A stretch of DNA of 64,000 bases, taken from Lachnospiraceae bacterium. Lineage in GTDB: Bacteria > Bacillota > Clostridia > Lachnospirales > Lachnospiraceae. The notes beneath the pieces were generated by a model. It ran no database searches and was not told the origin of the DNA. It saw nothing but the letters and a program-made list of their open reading frames with translations. Each line of letters begins with the position of its first letter. Within the stretch, counting starts at the first letter, position 1. The stretch is taken from positions 1-64,000 of the forward strand of contig SFDP01000024.1 in NCBI GenBank assembly GCA_004558185.1. Direction: 5' to 3'. Below are positions 50,182 through 57,646 of the stretch, piece by piece. The position numbers and the translations under genes were made by a program.

Positions 50182-50212
50182 CCTGAGGCTTTGGACTGAC
50201 CGCAGCCTCAGG
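50182..50212 (-). other. Intercistronic hairpin after bmp
   Basis: CCTGAGGCT pairs with AGCCTCAGG, without a T tract. It lies between the BMP lipoprotein gene and yjjI, and could stabilise the bmp mRNA end instead of terminating. Confidence 0.5.
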
Positions 50213-50229
50213 GCAGCTATCCTCTTGGA

Positions 50230-51330
50230 TTAGTCTAATTCATAAACATCGCCGTATGCAGCTTCAAAGGCATCCTTTGAGTCAGGAACGGTGATTTCAC
50301 CGGAAATAATTTTTTCCTTAACTTCATTTACCGCAGTAACTACTTCCTCCGGAAGAAGATCTGTAGTAGGTGCAATATCCACACCTTCATTTGTCAAATC
50401 ATAAACAGCAACGCCACCCTTCAATGTGCCTTCTGCAAGCTGCGAAACAGTAGAATATACTGCATTATCAACACGCTTCATTGCAGAGGTAATTACCGTT
50501 TCGGGTGCCAGATAGCTCTGGTCACTGTCTACACCGATTGCCATGATTCCTTTGGACTGACATTCAGAGATCACACCGGTACCGGTAGCACCTGCAGCAT
50601 GGAATACCACGTCAGCGCCATTGGTAACGAAGTTGGTGGTAAGGGTGGTTCCCATTGCCGGATCACCAAAATTATTGGCATTACCCTGCTGAATCTTTGC
50701 ATTAGGGTTAGCATCCAAAACACCTGCACAGTAGCCATAGCCAAACAGATGCATCACATCACTTGCCATACCAAGAACGAAACCTACATTGTCCTTTTCG
50801 GTCATTAAACCTGCCACATAGCCAACCAGGTAGGAAGCCTGTTCCTGCTTGAAGGTAAGACAGGTTACGTTGGCAAGATCTGCACAACTGCTGTCATCAA
50901 TAATCGCAAAATTTACATCAGGATTAGCTTCTGCTGCTGCTCTGGTAGCATCTGCCAAAAGGAAGCCTACGCTGATAATCAGGTCATAGTCTTCATCAAT
51001 AAAGGTTTCAATATTAGGTGCATAATCAGCATCGGTTGAGGAAGAAAGATAGTTTACTTCTACCCCGAAGTCCTTTGCTGCCTTCTGTAATCCTTCCCAG
51101 GCGGACTGGTTGAAGGACTGATCCTCTACTCCGCCGGTATCTGTTACCAGTCCGATTTTCAGGCCTTCCCCGGACACTGCAGTATCCGTACCTGCTTCTT
51201 CAGTAACTGCACTTTCACTTCCTGTACTTTCGGTACCTGTGTTACCGTTTCCTGTGTTCTGACCACCACACGCCACCAGGGAAAGTGCCATGGTAGTAGC
51301 CAATACTACTGCCAATAGTTTCTTTTTCAT
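50230..51330 (-). CDS. bmp: BMP-family nucleoside-binding lipoprotein
   Basis: 366 residues. A lipobox L-V-A-C at residue 21 follows a signal peptide (M-K-K-K-L-L-A-V-V-L-A-T-T-M-A-L-S), then a Gly/Thr/Ser/Asn-rich linker. The Bmp/PnrA fold follows: G-L-V-T-D-T-G-G-V-E-D-Q-S-F-N-Q (about 60-75) and A-A-G-A-T-G-T-G-V (about 247-255). It is membrane anchored outside and hands nucleosides to NupABC. The first structural gene after the Crp-like regulator, 64 bases away. Confidence 0.94.
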   Translation of the reverse strand: MKKKLLAVVLATTMALSLVACGGQNTGNGNTGTESTGSESAVTEEAGTDTAVSGEGLKIGLVTDTGGVEDQSFNQSAWEGLQKAAKDFGVEVNYLSSSTDADYAPNIETFIDEDYDLIISVGFLLADATRAAAEANPDVNFAIIDDSSCADLANVTCLTFKQEQASYLVGYVAGLMTEKDNVGFVLGMASDVMHLFGYGYCAGVLDANPNAKIQQGNANNFGDPAMGTTLTTNFVTNGADVVFHAAGATGTGVISECQSKGIMAIGVDSDQSYLAPETVITSAMKRVDNAVYSTVSQLAEGTLKGGVAVYDLTNEGVDIAPTTDLLPEEVVTAVNEVKEKIISGEITVPDSKDAFEAAYGDVYELD

Positions 51331-51394
51331 AATTCTTCTTCTCCTTTTTCTTTTTTATTAAAATGGATAGACTCCAATTTAATCCTTTGATCAA

Positions 51395-52099
51395 CTATTC
51401 CGTTTCCAGCTTCATCTGACTGTACTGCTTTCGGTTCATGCAAATTTTCCCGCCTTCCACACTGATCCTCTCTTCCTTTTTCAGCTTCTGAATGCTTCGC
51501 TGAACGCTTCTGACATGAAAGCCCAGTCTCTCAGCCAACTGTGTCTGTGTTTTCTGCAGTTTCATCTGTCCCTTGCTGCCATTCTTTTCGTAGGATTCCA
51601 CCAAATACAGCATTAATCTTTTTTTGCAGTTGGAAAAAAACCATTTGCGTTCACCGGAGGTCTGATTGCTTAATCCGTTCATCAGATTTTGTGTCCGCAT
51701 AAATAACGCATTCACATCCTTTTTCATCCATTCCAGATAAACCGCTGAAGGAATAATCAGCACCTCTCCGTCTGTAGCCGCCCGTATGGTTGCCCTGTAT
51801 TCGGAAATACCACCGAAGATTTCAAAATCGCCTACTACGGACATCTGTGGGAATTCCATGAACAGATAGACACTTCCTACCAAAGGTAAATCCAGGCCTA
51901 TGGCCTTTCCCTTGATTATGATATAAACGTATCTGCTGGGAGCAGCGCTCTGAATCAGCACCTCATCTCTCACCATCCGGGTATGCTTAATTGTGGAAAT
52001 CACCTCATCCGGACAGTTTTCGAACAGACGACAGAGGTACTTGTGGTCATGCTCCGGCAACTGTCCGATAATTTGTAAAAGCTGGTCTTTGGATTTCAT
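51395..52099 (-). CDS. Crp/Fnr-family regulator of nucleoside uptake
   Basis: 234 residues: an N-terminal cyclic-nucleotide-binding-like barrel (about 25-125), a dimer helix, and a C-terminal winged helix with Q-L-A-E-R-L-G-F-H-V-R-S-V-Q-R-S as helix-turn-helix. The recognition helix lacks the R-E-T-x-x-R pattern of E. coli Crp, so another site than TGTGA is expected. The cAMP-binding residues are not clearly kept. It opens the operon behind a promoter at 52185-52190 with a dyad at -41.5. A second such dyad precedes the udp-cdd operon. Probable activator; ligand unknown. Confidence 0.85.
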   Translation of the reverse strand: MKSKDQLLQIIGQLPEHDHKYLCRLFENCPDEVISTIKHTRMVRDEVLIQSAAPSRYVYIIIKGKAIGLDLPLVGSVYLFMEFPQMSVVGDFEIFGGISEYRATIRAATDGEVLIIPSAVYLEWMKKDVNALFMRTQNLMNGLSNQTSGERKWFFSNCKKRLMLYLVESYEKNGSKGQMKLQKTQTQLAERLGFHVRSVQRSIQKLKKEERISVEGGKICMNRKQYSQMKLETE

Positions 52100-52137
52100 C
52101 GTTTTTTTCCTCGTTCATTGTACCTGTTTTATCGCTG

Positions 52138-52167
52138 ATTGTAAAGTTTACTGTCGGTTTCAGTCAA
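52138..52167 (-). promoter_or_regulatory. Second promoter candidate for the regulator gene
   Basis: Read leftward: TTGACT, 18-base spacer, TACAAT. It is nearer the gene than the Crp-dependent one and independent of it by position. Confidence 0.5.
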
Positions 52168-52184
52168 ATCATCTATCTGCTTAA

Positions 52185-52190
52185 ATTGTA
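52185..52190 (-). promoter_or_regulatory. -10 element of Crp-dependent promoter upstream of the regulator gene
   Basis: TACAAT read leftward, with no good -35. The dyad centre at 52219.5 is at -41.5 from the start expected at 52178. Confidence 0.55.
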
Positions 52191-52201
52191 TCTGTAGAAA
52201 T

Positions 52202-52237
52202 ACATAAAAAAAACGACACTTGTCATGTTTTTTATGT
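52202..52237 (-). promoter_or_regulatory. Crp-type operator in a 36-bp dyad
   Basis: GACA-AG-TGTC (read leftward, 52215-52224) flanked by A/T tracts; the 36-bp arms match 15 of 18. Same core and same 24-base distance to -10 as at 53798-53807. Confidence 0.6.
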
Positions 52238-52313
52238 TTCTATCTTTTCCACAAAAACATCTAACTATTTCCTGAAATTTCCCCATGTTATTGTTCAATT
52301 TTAACAGAAAACA

Positions 52314-52365
52314 GGCTGCTGTAAAACTGATCATCCAAGCCACAGATTTTCGCTTTACAGCAGCC
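52314..52365 (-). terminator. Terminator after cdd
   Basis: GGCTGCTGTAAA pairs with TTTACAGCAGCC around a long loop, just beyond the cdd stop. T run follows on the left. Confidence 0.78.
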
Positions 52366-52369
52366 TTTT

Positions 52370-52798
52370 TTATGCCAGATTTGCCGGTCCAAATCCTAAT
52401 GGAAGAAGTTCCTTTAGTGGATAAACATCATATTCTTTTTTATTTTTTGCCAGAATGATCTCAAACTCTTCCGGGCAGCAAAATTCCATCATTACCTGAC
52501 GGCAGACTCCGCAGGGAGCTGCGTACTCCGTCAGACTTTCTCCCTTGCCCCCTACCACGCAGATGGCACGAAACTCCCTGATCCCTTCGCTCACTGCCTT
52601 GAAGAAGGCTGTACGCTCTGCACAATTGGAGGGTCCATAGGCCGCATTTTCAATATTACAGCCGGTATAAATGGTTCCATCTTTTGCCATAAGCGCCGCC
52701 CCTACTTTAAATCCCGAATAGGGGGTATAGGAAAAGGCTCGCTGTGCCAGAGCCGTTTCAATCAGCTTCTCAATCACATCCTGCTTCAATGCTTCCAT
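52370..52798 (-). CDS. cdd: Cytidine deaminase
   Basis: Tetrameric zinc enzyme of 142 residues that deaminates (deoxy)cytidine to (deoxy)uridine. The catalytic H/CAE motif is present as N-C-A-E-R-T, and the second zinc pair as P-C-G-V-C-R. It overlaps the 3' end of udp by 29 bases, so the two are cotranscribed and coupled. Its product is the substrate of Udp. GGAG before the ATG. Confidence 0.95.
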   Translation of the reverse strand: MEALKQDVIEKLIETALAQRAFSYTPYSGFKVGAALMAKDGTIYTGCNIENAAYGPSNCAERTAFFKAVSEGIREFRAICVVGGKGESLTEYAAPCGVCRQVMMEFCCPEEFEIILAKNKKEYDVYPLKELLPLGFGPANLA

Positions 52799-53570
52799 TC
52801 TCTTTCTCCTCCTTAATCAGTTTTCTCAGTGCCTCTACAGCTACCTGGATAGCCAGATCCGTATCATGAACTACCGGATTCTCCAATCCCTCTTTCTCTC
52901 TTTCCTGGTTGGCCACCACGAGGAAGCAGCTCCCCGCACGGACACGAAGATAATTTGCCACAATAAACAGCGCTGCTGATTCCATCTCAGAGGCCAGACA
53001 GCCCATCCTTTTCCATGCCTCCCATTTGTTTACCAGCTCATAGCTGACCGGCTTAATTTCCGGCTCATGCTGACCATAGAAAGAATCCTTGCACTGTACC
53101 ACACCTACATGGTACTGTACCTTTTTATCCTTTGCAGCGGCCACCAACGCATTGGTGATCCCCAGGTCGGCTACTGCCGGATACTCAATGGGTGCATATT
53201 CCTTACTGGTTCCCTCCATGCGGATCGCTCCCGTGGCAATCACCACATCTCCGCTCTTTACCTTAAGCTGCATCCCGCCACAGGTACCAATACGAATAAA
53301 CGTGTCTGCCCCTGACTTCACCAGTTCCTCCATGGCAATGGAAGCTGACGGACCACCGATTCCGGTGGAGGTCACACTTACCTTCACTCCTTCCAGATAG
53401 CCAGTGTAGGTTACATACTCTCTGCTGTCTGCAATCAGCTTTGCATCATCAAAATAGCGGGCAATTTTCTCACACCGTTTGGGATCCCCGGGCATAATGA
53501 CATAGCGCCCCACATCTCCCTTACCTACCTGAATATGATACTGTCTACCGGTATCTTCTGAATACTTCAT
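52770..53570 (-). CDS. udp: Uridine phosphorylase
   Basis: Phosphorolyses uridine (and often deoxyuridine) to uracil and (deoxy)ribose 1-phosphate. 266 residues: M-P-G-D-P-K-R-C-E-K-I, the S-V-T-S-T-G-I-G-G-P block, R-I-G-T-C-G-G-M-Q, and E-M-E-S-A-A-L-F match the NP-I family. Start at the ATG preceded by GGAGGGATAAGGCT. A palindromic repeat covers nearly the whole leader between the promoter and the gene. Cotranscribed with cdd. Confidence 0.94.
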   Translation of the reverse strand: MKYSEDTGRQYHIQVGKGDVGRYVIMPGDPKRCEKIARYFDDAKLIADSREYVTYTGYLEGVKVSVTSTGIGGPSASIAMEELVKSGADTFIRIGTCGGMQLKVKSGDVVIATGAIRMEGTSKEYAPIEYPAVADLGITNALVAAAKDKKVQYHVGVVQCKDSFYGQHEPEIKPVSYELVNKWEAWKRMGCLASEMESAALFIVANYLRVRAGSCFLVVANQEREKEGLENPVVHDTDLAIQVAVEALRKLIKEEKENGSIEAGCD

Positions 53571-53602
53571 AGCCTTATCCCTCCATAGCATTATTTTCCC
53601 GT

Positions 53603-53755
53603 AACTATTCAGAACCCCATTCGCAAAATCGCTGCTTGGCAGCTTTCCTTTTGCTCATGTGGTTACTTCGCCATATAAATGTTCAATGATATGTCCATTC
53701 CTGCAAGCAGGATGTTCATTTTATTGAACATTTGCCTGGCTCTGAATAGTTACAT
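53603..53755. repeat. Palindromic repeat upstream of udp (family 1, copy B)
   Basis: 153 bp. Ends GTAACTATTCAGAACC and reverse GTAACTATTCAGAGCC (15 of 16). The GCAAAA-GCTGC/GCAGC-TTTTGC hairpin and GCTCATGTGG-TTACTTCGCC are shared with copy A, but the inner long stem is a different sequence (AAATGTTCAAT ... ATTGAACATTT). It forms the udp leader. Confidence 0.8.
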
Positions 53756-53767
53756 TTTCTCTTGTTT

Positions 53768-53773
53768 TTTATA
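53768..53773 (-). promoter_or_regulatory. -10 element of Crp-dependent promoter for udp-cdd
   Basis: TATAAA read leftward, no good -35 (TTTTTT). Expected start near 53761; dyad centre 53802.5 is at -41.5. Confidence 0.55.
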
Positions 53774-53792
53774 CCATAACACAAATAAAGAA

Positions 53793-53828
53793 AAAAGGAC
53801 AAATGTCTTTTTTAACAAATGTCCTTTT
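53793..53828 (-). terminator. Terminator of the amino acid ABC operon
   Basis: AAAAGGACA pairs with TGTCCTTTT; followed leftward by TTTTTTC. The Crp-type dyad at 53798-53807 lies inside the left arm and loop. Confidence 0.65.
53798..53807 (-). promoter_or_regulatory. Crp-type operator for udp-cdd
   Basis: GACA-TT-TGTC read leftward, flanked by runs of A and T. Exactly 24 bases separate it from the -10 TATAAA, as for the site at 52215-52224. Confidence 0.6.
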
Positions 53829-53839
53829 ATGCTATCTCT

Positions 53840-54580
53840 TTATAACACCTTTGATAAAAATTCCCTGAGTCTGGGATTTTCGGGATGTTCAAAAAATTCT
53901 CCCGGTGTATTTTCCTCTTTGATCTGTCCCTCATCAATAAACATGACCCGGGTTCCCACCTCCTTGGCAAAGCCCATTTCATGAGTGACTACAGCCATGG
54001 TCATGCCCTGTCCGGCCAGGTCTCGCATTACGGCCAGTACCTCTCCTACCATCTCCGGATCCAATGCACTGGTAGGCTCATCAAAAAGCATAACATCAGG
54101 GTTCATGCACAGGGAACGAACGATGGCGATTCTCTGCTTCTGCCCACCGGACAGTTGGGAAGGGTAAGCATGAGCCTTTTCCTCTAGTCCAACCCTTTTC
54201 AATAATTCCACGGCCTGACTTTCGGCCTCCTCTTTGGACTTTTTCAGCAGCTTAATGGGTGCAAGAGTCATATTCTGGAGAATCGTTTTATGAGGAAAAA
54301 GATTAAAGTGCTGGAACACCATTCCAATCTTCTGACGGTACTTATTAATATTGCATTTGGGATCGGTAATGTTTAAGCCTTCAAAGCAGATGCTTCCTCC
54401 GGTAGGCTCCTCCAAAAGATTCAGTGACCGCAGAAAGGTGGACTTACCGGAGCCTGAGGGCCCTACGATTACCACTACCTCGCCCTGGTAGATATTGGTG
54501 GAAATATGATCCAGAACCAGATGATCCCCAAAGGATTTGCATAAATCCTTAATCTCGAATAAAGCCGTTCTATCTTGCAT
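53840..54580 (-). CDS. Polar amino acid ABC transporter ATPase
   Basis: GlnQ-type ATPase, 246 residues. Walker A G-P-S-G-S-G-K-S-T, Q-loop Q-H-F-N-L-F-P-H, signature L-S-G-G-Q-K-Q-R, and Walker B V-M-L-F-D-E-P-T-S are intact. It overlaps the permease gene by 11 bases. With the permease and the lipoprotein it makes a single polar amino acid importer; the substrate (glutamine, arginine or cystine class) cannot be named. Confidence 0.94.
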   Translation of the reverse strand: MQDRTALFEIKDLCKSFGDHLVLDHISTNIYQGEVVVIVGPSGSGKSTFLRSLNLLEEPTGGSICFEGLNITDPKCNINKYRQKIGMVFQHFNLFPHKTILQNMTLAPIKLLKKSKEEAESQAVELLKRVGLEEKAHAYPSQLSGGQKQRIAIVRSLCMNPDVMLFDEPTSALDPEMVGEVLAVMRDLAGQGMTMAVVTHEMGFAKEVGTRVMFIDEGQIKEENTPGEFFEHPENPRLREFLSKVL

Positions 54581-55271
54581 CGGTTCTCAGCCTCCTTTCC
54601 AGTTTTCCCACACCGAAGCTGAGGCAGGATACGATTACCAGATAAATGGCTGCTGCCGCCAGCAGAGGAAGCAATGGCTCATAGGTCTGACTTCTGATGG
54701 TATTGGCACCATGGGTAATGTCCGTCAGTGCAATATAACCACAGATCGAGGTTTCCTTTAACAGCGTGATAAATTCATTGGCCAGAGCAGGCAATACGTT
54801 TTTAAAGGCCTGAGGCGTAATAATATACCACATGGTCTGAGCATAACCAAAGCCCAAGCTGCGGCCGGCCTCAAACTGGCCCTGATCAATGGACATGATT
54901 CCAGAGCGGAAAATCTCTGCCACATAGGCTCCCGAGTTAATTCCGAAGGATAAAATCGCTACAAACTGCTTGCTGACATTCGGACTGGCAAAAATAATAT
55001 AGTACATGATCAATAGCTGAATCATGGCCGGGGTTCCCCGGATTACCGTCAGGTAGAGCTTACACACCCAGTCCAAAATCCTTAACAGAATATTTTTGCT
55101 GCCGCTTTTATCTGCTGTAGAACGAACCAGAGCAACCAAGAAGCCTAAGGCCACACCCAGAAGGATGGCAAATATGGTTACGGTAAAGGTAGTTCCCAAA
55201 CCGTTGGTAATGTACCTCCACCGATTATCCTCTATAAAATTCAAATAAAATTTTTGTTTAAATTCTTCCAT
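54570..55271 (-). CDS. Polar amino acid ABC transporter permease
   Basis: 233 residues with five membrane helices and the EAA coupling loop E-A-G-R-S-L-G-F-G-Y (about 132-141). It is of the HisM/GlnP type, forming a homodimer or pairing with another copy. It starts six bases after the binding-protein gene and overlaps the ATPase gene. Confidence 0.92.
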   Translation of the reverse strand: MEEFKQKFYLNFIEDNRWRYITNGLGTTFTVTIFAILLGVALGFLVALVRSTADKSGSKNILLRILDWVCKLYLTVIRGTPAMIQLLIMYYIIFASPNVSKQFVAILSFGINSGAYVAEIFRSGIMSIDQGQFEAGRSLGFGYAQTMWYIITPQAFKNVLPALANEFITLLKETSICGYIALTDITHGANTIRSQTYEPLLPLLAAAAIYLVIVSCLSFGVGKLERRLRTDAR

Positions 55272-55276
55272 AATTC

Positions 55277-56071
55277 CTACTTACCACGCACAACGATCAC
55301 CTGGGTGGCCGTTGTATAAGAATCAGAGAAATCTACACTCAACAGACGATCCTCAGTTACCGTCATTCCTGCTACGCCAATATCTGCTTTCCCGCTGGTG
55401 ACAGCATTAATGATGGAATCAAACTCCATATCTTCAATCTTTAATTCCATACCTAAAATATCACACACCGCCTGAGCCATATCTGCATCAATTCCTACGA
55501 TCACCTGATTCTCATAGTACTCATAAGGCTCAAACGCTGCATTGGTAGCCATAACCAGAGTTCCGTTGGTACGCTGTACATCTGCGGGCGATTCATAAGG
55601 GAATTTACCCTTGGTATCATCACCGATATAGTTGGAAATAATCTGATCCAAAGTTCCATTGGCCTTAAGTTCGGCTAAAGCACCATTGATTTTTTCTTTT
55701 AATTCACTATTTTCCTTTGAAATACAGATGGCATACTCCTCCAGTGCAAATTCCTCCTCCAGAATCTTTAAGTCAGAATTCTTTTTTACAAAAGCAATAG
55801 CCGGCTGCTCATCAATAATGACACAGTCTACCTTCCCCTGCTTTAAAGCCTGAATGGCATCTGCCCCTTTATTATAACGTTCAATAGTGGAACCTTCCTC
55901 TTCATAATCACTGGCATAAATATCTCCGGTAGTACCTAACTGTACGCCAATCGTTTTACCGGGCAAATCATCTACCGAGTTAACGGTATTGGCAGGCACA
56001 TTGGATCCTCCACAGGCTGTCAGCCCAAAAACCATGGCCGACATCATCAAGCTGACAATTAATTTTTTCAT
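55277..56071 (-). CDS. Polar amino acid-binding lipoprotein
   Basis: 264 residues: signal peptide and lipobox L-T-A-C (Cys20), then a type II periplasmic-binding fold with G-V-Q-L-G-T-T-G-D (about 46-54) and V-A-G-M-T-V-T-E-D-R-L (about 236-246). Membrane anchored outside; first gene of the operon. Start at the ATG after GGAGGG; the longer frame has no extra support. Promoter at 56142-56169. Confidence 0.92.
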   Translation of the reverse strand: MKKLIVSLMMSAMVFGLTACGGSNVPANTVNSVDDLPGKTIGVQLGTTGDIYASDYEEEGSTIERYNKGADAIQALKQGKVDCVIIDEQPAIAFVKKNSDLKILEEEFALEEYAICISKENSELKEKINGALAELKANGTLDQIISNYIGDDTKGKFPYESPADVQRTNGTLVMATNAAFEPYEYYENQVIVGIDADMAQAVCDILGMELKIEDMEFDSIINAVTSGKADIGVAGMTVTEDRLLSVDFSDSYTTATQVIVVRGK

Positions 56072-56141
56072 GTTTCCCTCCATTTTGCTGTATGAACAGC
56101 ACCATAATCATTCTTTACGCATATTTATACATTACTTGTCC

Positions 56142-56169
56142 ATCATAGCACTATTTCCCAAAAATGCAA
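56142..56169 (-). promoter_or_regulatory. Promoter of the amino acid ABC operon
   Basis: Read leftward: TTGCAT, 16-base spacer, TG-C-TATGAT (extended -10). Confidence 0.6.
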
Positions 56170-56176
56170 CAATAAT

Positions 56177-56707
56177 TTACAAACTCTTCCCATATTCCAG
56201 CACATTTTCCAATGTATCTTCCCCATAGAGAGTTATGGTCATTACCATTATCATATCATCTATACGACGCAGATAAAAATGCTGTCTTGCCTTGGTTTCT
56301 TCCACCTGCGCCGTAAAGCAATAATATACTTCCTGATAGAGCTCGGCTTCTTCCGCCTCCGTACAGCTATAGGTATATTCTTTGGAGGTCATGAGCTTTT
56401 CCCGATATAGCCGGACATAATCCTCCATTCGAATCAGGGTGCCTCCTTTGATGGCAGTCAAATCCTCATACTGAATTCTAATGCTGCTTCCGGTTAAGGT
56501 ATTTTCAGCCAGCAGCCCTGTCTCCTCTCCCCCTTTACTATCCTCTGGAGCGTTCTCCCAGACAGTCCATTCCTGTGGAAGGGTAAACTGAATATTGGCC
56601 GCCTTACTGGTTCCTTCATGAACCTGAGTTTGAGCCTTGCGGCTCTGATTACTGCAGCCGGACAGCAGAATGATGCCAATTAGAATTAGATAACCGATTT
56701 TCTTCAT
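56177..56707 (-). CDS. Small lipoprotein of unknown function
   Basis: 176 residues: signal peptide with lipobox L-S-G-C (Cys18), then a polar beta-rich domain ending in a Met-rich hydrophobic stretch (D-D-M-I-M-V-M-T-I-T-L). I do not recognise a family beyond PsbP-like or DUF-type small surface proteins. It ends 7 bases after the promoter of the amino acid operon and starts 12 bases downstream of rsmI, so it is probably cotranscribed with rsmI. Confidence 0.7.
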   Translation of the reverse strand: MKKIGYLILIGIILLSGCSNQSRKAQTQVHEGTSKAANIQFTLPQEWTVWENAPEDSKGGEETGLLAENTLTGSSIRIQYEDLTAIKGGTLIRMEDYVRLYREKLMTSKEYTYSCTEAEEAELYQEVYYCFTAQVEETKARQHFYLRRIDDMIMVMTITLYGEDTLENVLEYGKSL

Positions 56708-56719
56708 TGCTTTTATCCT

Positions 56720-57574
56720 TTAATCATATGATGTTGGGGGCAAAAGGTGCTGGTACACCTCTCTCTTGCTGATGCCCCGATCCTTTGCCACCAGCCGCAT
56801 TGCCTCCTTACGCTCTATCCCCTGCTCCTCATAATACTCCATATGCTCCTTAATGGAAAGAGCCTGCCAGCCTGCCCTTTGCTCATTTTGTCTGTCATAG
56901 AGACTTCTTCCCTCTACCACCAGTACATATTCCCCTCGGGGTTCATTTTCTTCGTAGTAGTCTATGGCTTTCTCTAAGGTAGTCGGAAATATGGTTTCAA
57001 ATTTTTTAGTCAATTCCCGGCACAGGGTAATTCGGCGATTTCCCAAGACCCCCTCCAGCTCCTTTAAGGTCTGCTTCAAATGATGAGGGGCTTCATAGAG
57101 GATGATGGTTCGGCTCTCCAGCTTCAATTCCTCCAGAATTGCTTTTTTCTCTTTTTTATCCGCTGGAAGAAAGCCTTCAAAACAAAACCGCCTGGCAGGC
57201 AGGCCGGAAAGGGTAAGTGCAGTAATGCAGGCTGCAGCTCCCGGCAATGAGGTAACGGGAATCCCCTCCTCCTGACACCTTGCTACCAAAACCTCACCGG
57301 GATCAGAAATGGCGGGGGTACCCGCATCGGTGATCAGTGCGATCCTTTTTCCTGCCCGAAGGTGTCCAAGCAGTACCTCTGCCTTTTCATATTTGTTATG
57401 CTCATGATAGCTGGTCATGGGTGTTCTTATCTGAAAATGGTTTAACAGGCGAATACTGTTTCTGGTATCCTCTGCGGCAATTAAATCTGCCTCTCTAAGG
57501 CATTCAACGACCCGGGGCGTCATGTCCCCCAGATTTCCTATTGGAGTAGCACATAAAAAAAGCTGTCCTGTCAT
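56720..57574 (-). CDS. rsmI: 16S rRNA (cytidine1402-2'-O)-methyltransferase
   Basis: 284 residues. RsmI methylates the ribose of C1402 in the ribosomal decoding centre. N-terminal A-T-P-I-G-N-L-G-D-M (about 9-18), A-E-D-T-R-N-S, I-T-D-A-G-T-P-A-I-S-D-P-G and L-P-G-A-A-A are clear. The C-terminal end runs ...K-R-E-V-Y-Q-H-L-L-P-P-T-S-Y-D; the last codons overlap a sequence like the end of the family 2 repeats (56728-56747). Start at the ATG after GGGAGGG. Confidence 0.94.
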   Translation of the reverse strand: MTGQLFLCATPIGNLGDMTPRVVECLREADLIAAEDTRNSIRLLNHFQIRTPMTSYHEHNKYEKAEVLLGHLRAGKRIALITDAGTPAISDPGEVLVARCQEEGIPVTSLPGAAACITALTLSGLPARRFCFEGFLPADKKEKKAILEELKLESRTIILYEAPHHLKQTLKELEGVLGNRRITLCRELTKKFETIFPTTLEKAIDYYEENEPRGEYVLVVEGRSLYDRQNEQRAGWQALSIKEHMEYYEEQGIERKEAMRLVAKDRGISKREVYQHLLPPTSYD

Positions 57575-57646
57575 AATCCCTCCCTTTTGCCGGTTGGTAT
57601 TGCTTTTTGACAGTATAACAGCTTTTTTTCTTAAACTCAAATGCTT

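Noticed and set aside
51331..51394. Separate Crp-type or Fnr-type site and promoter directly before bmp
   Set aside because: TTGATC..GGATTAA does not form a proper dyad and no good -10 follows; read-through from the regulator promoter is simpler.
52202..52237. 36-bp dyad read only as a terminator
   Set aside because: It stands upstream of a gene with no converging gene left unterminated (cdd has its own), and the identical core and spacing at 53798 favour an operator; a mixed role is not excluded.
52100..52369. Purine riboswitch in the spacer before the regulator gene
   Set aside because: No aptamer core or three-way junction sequence seen.
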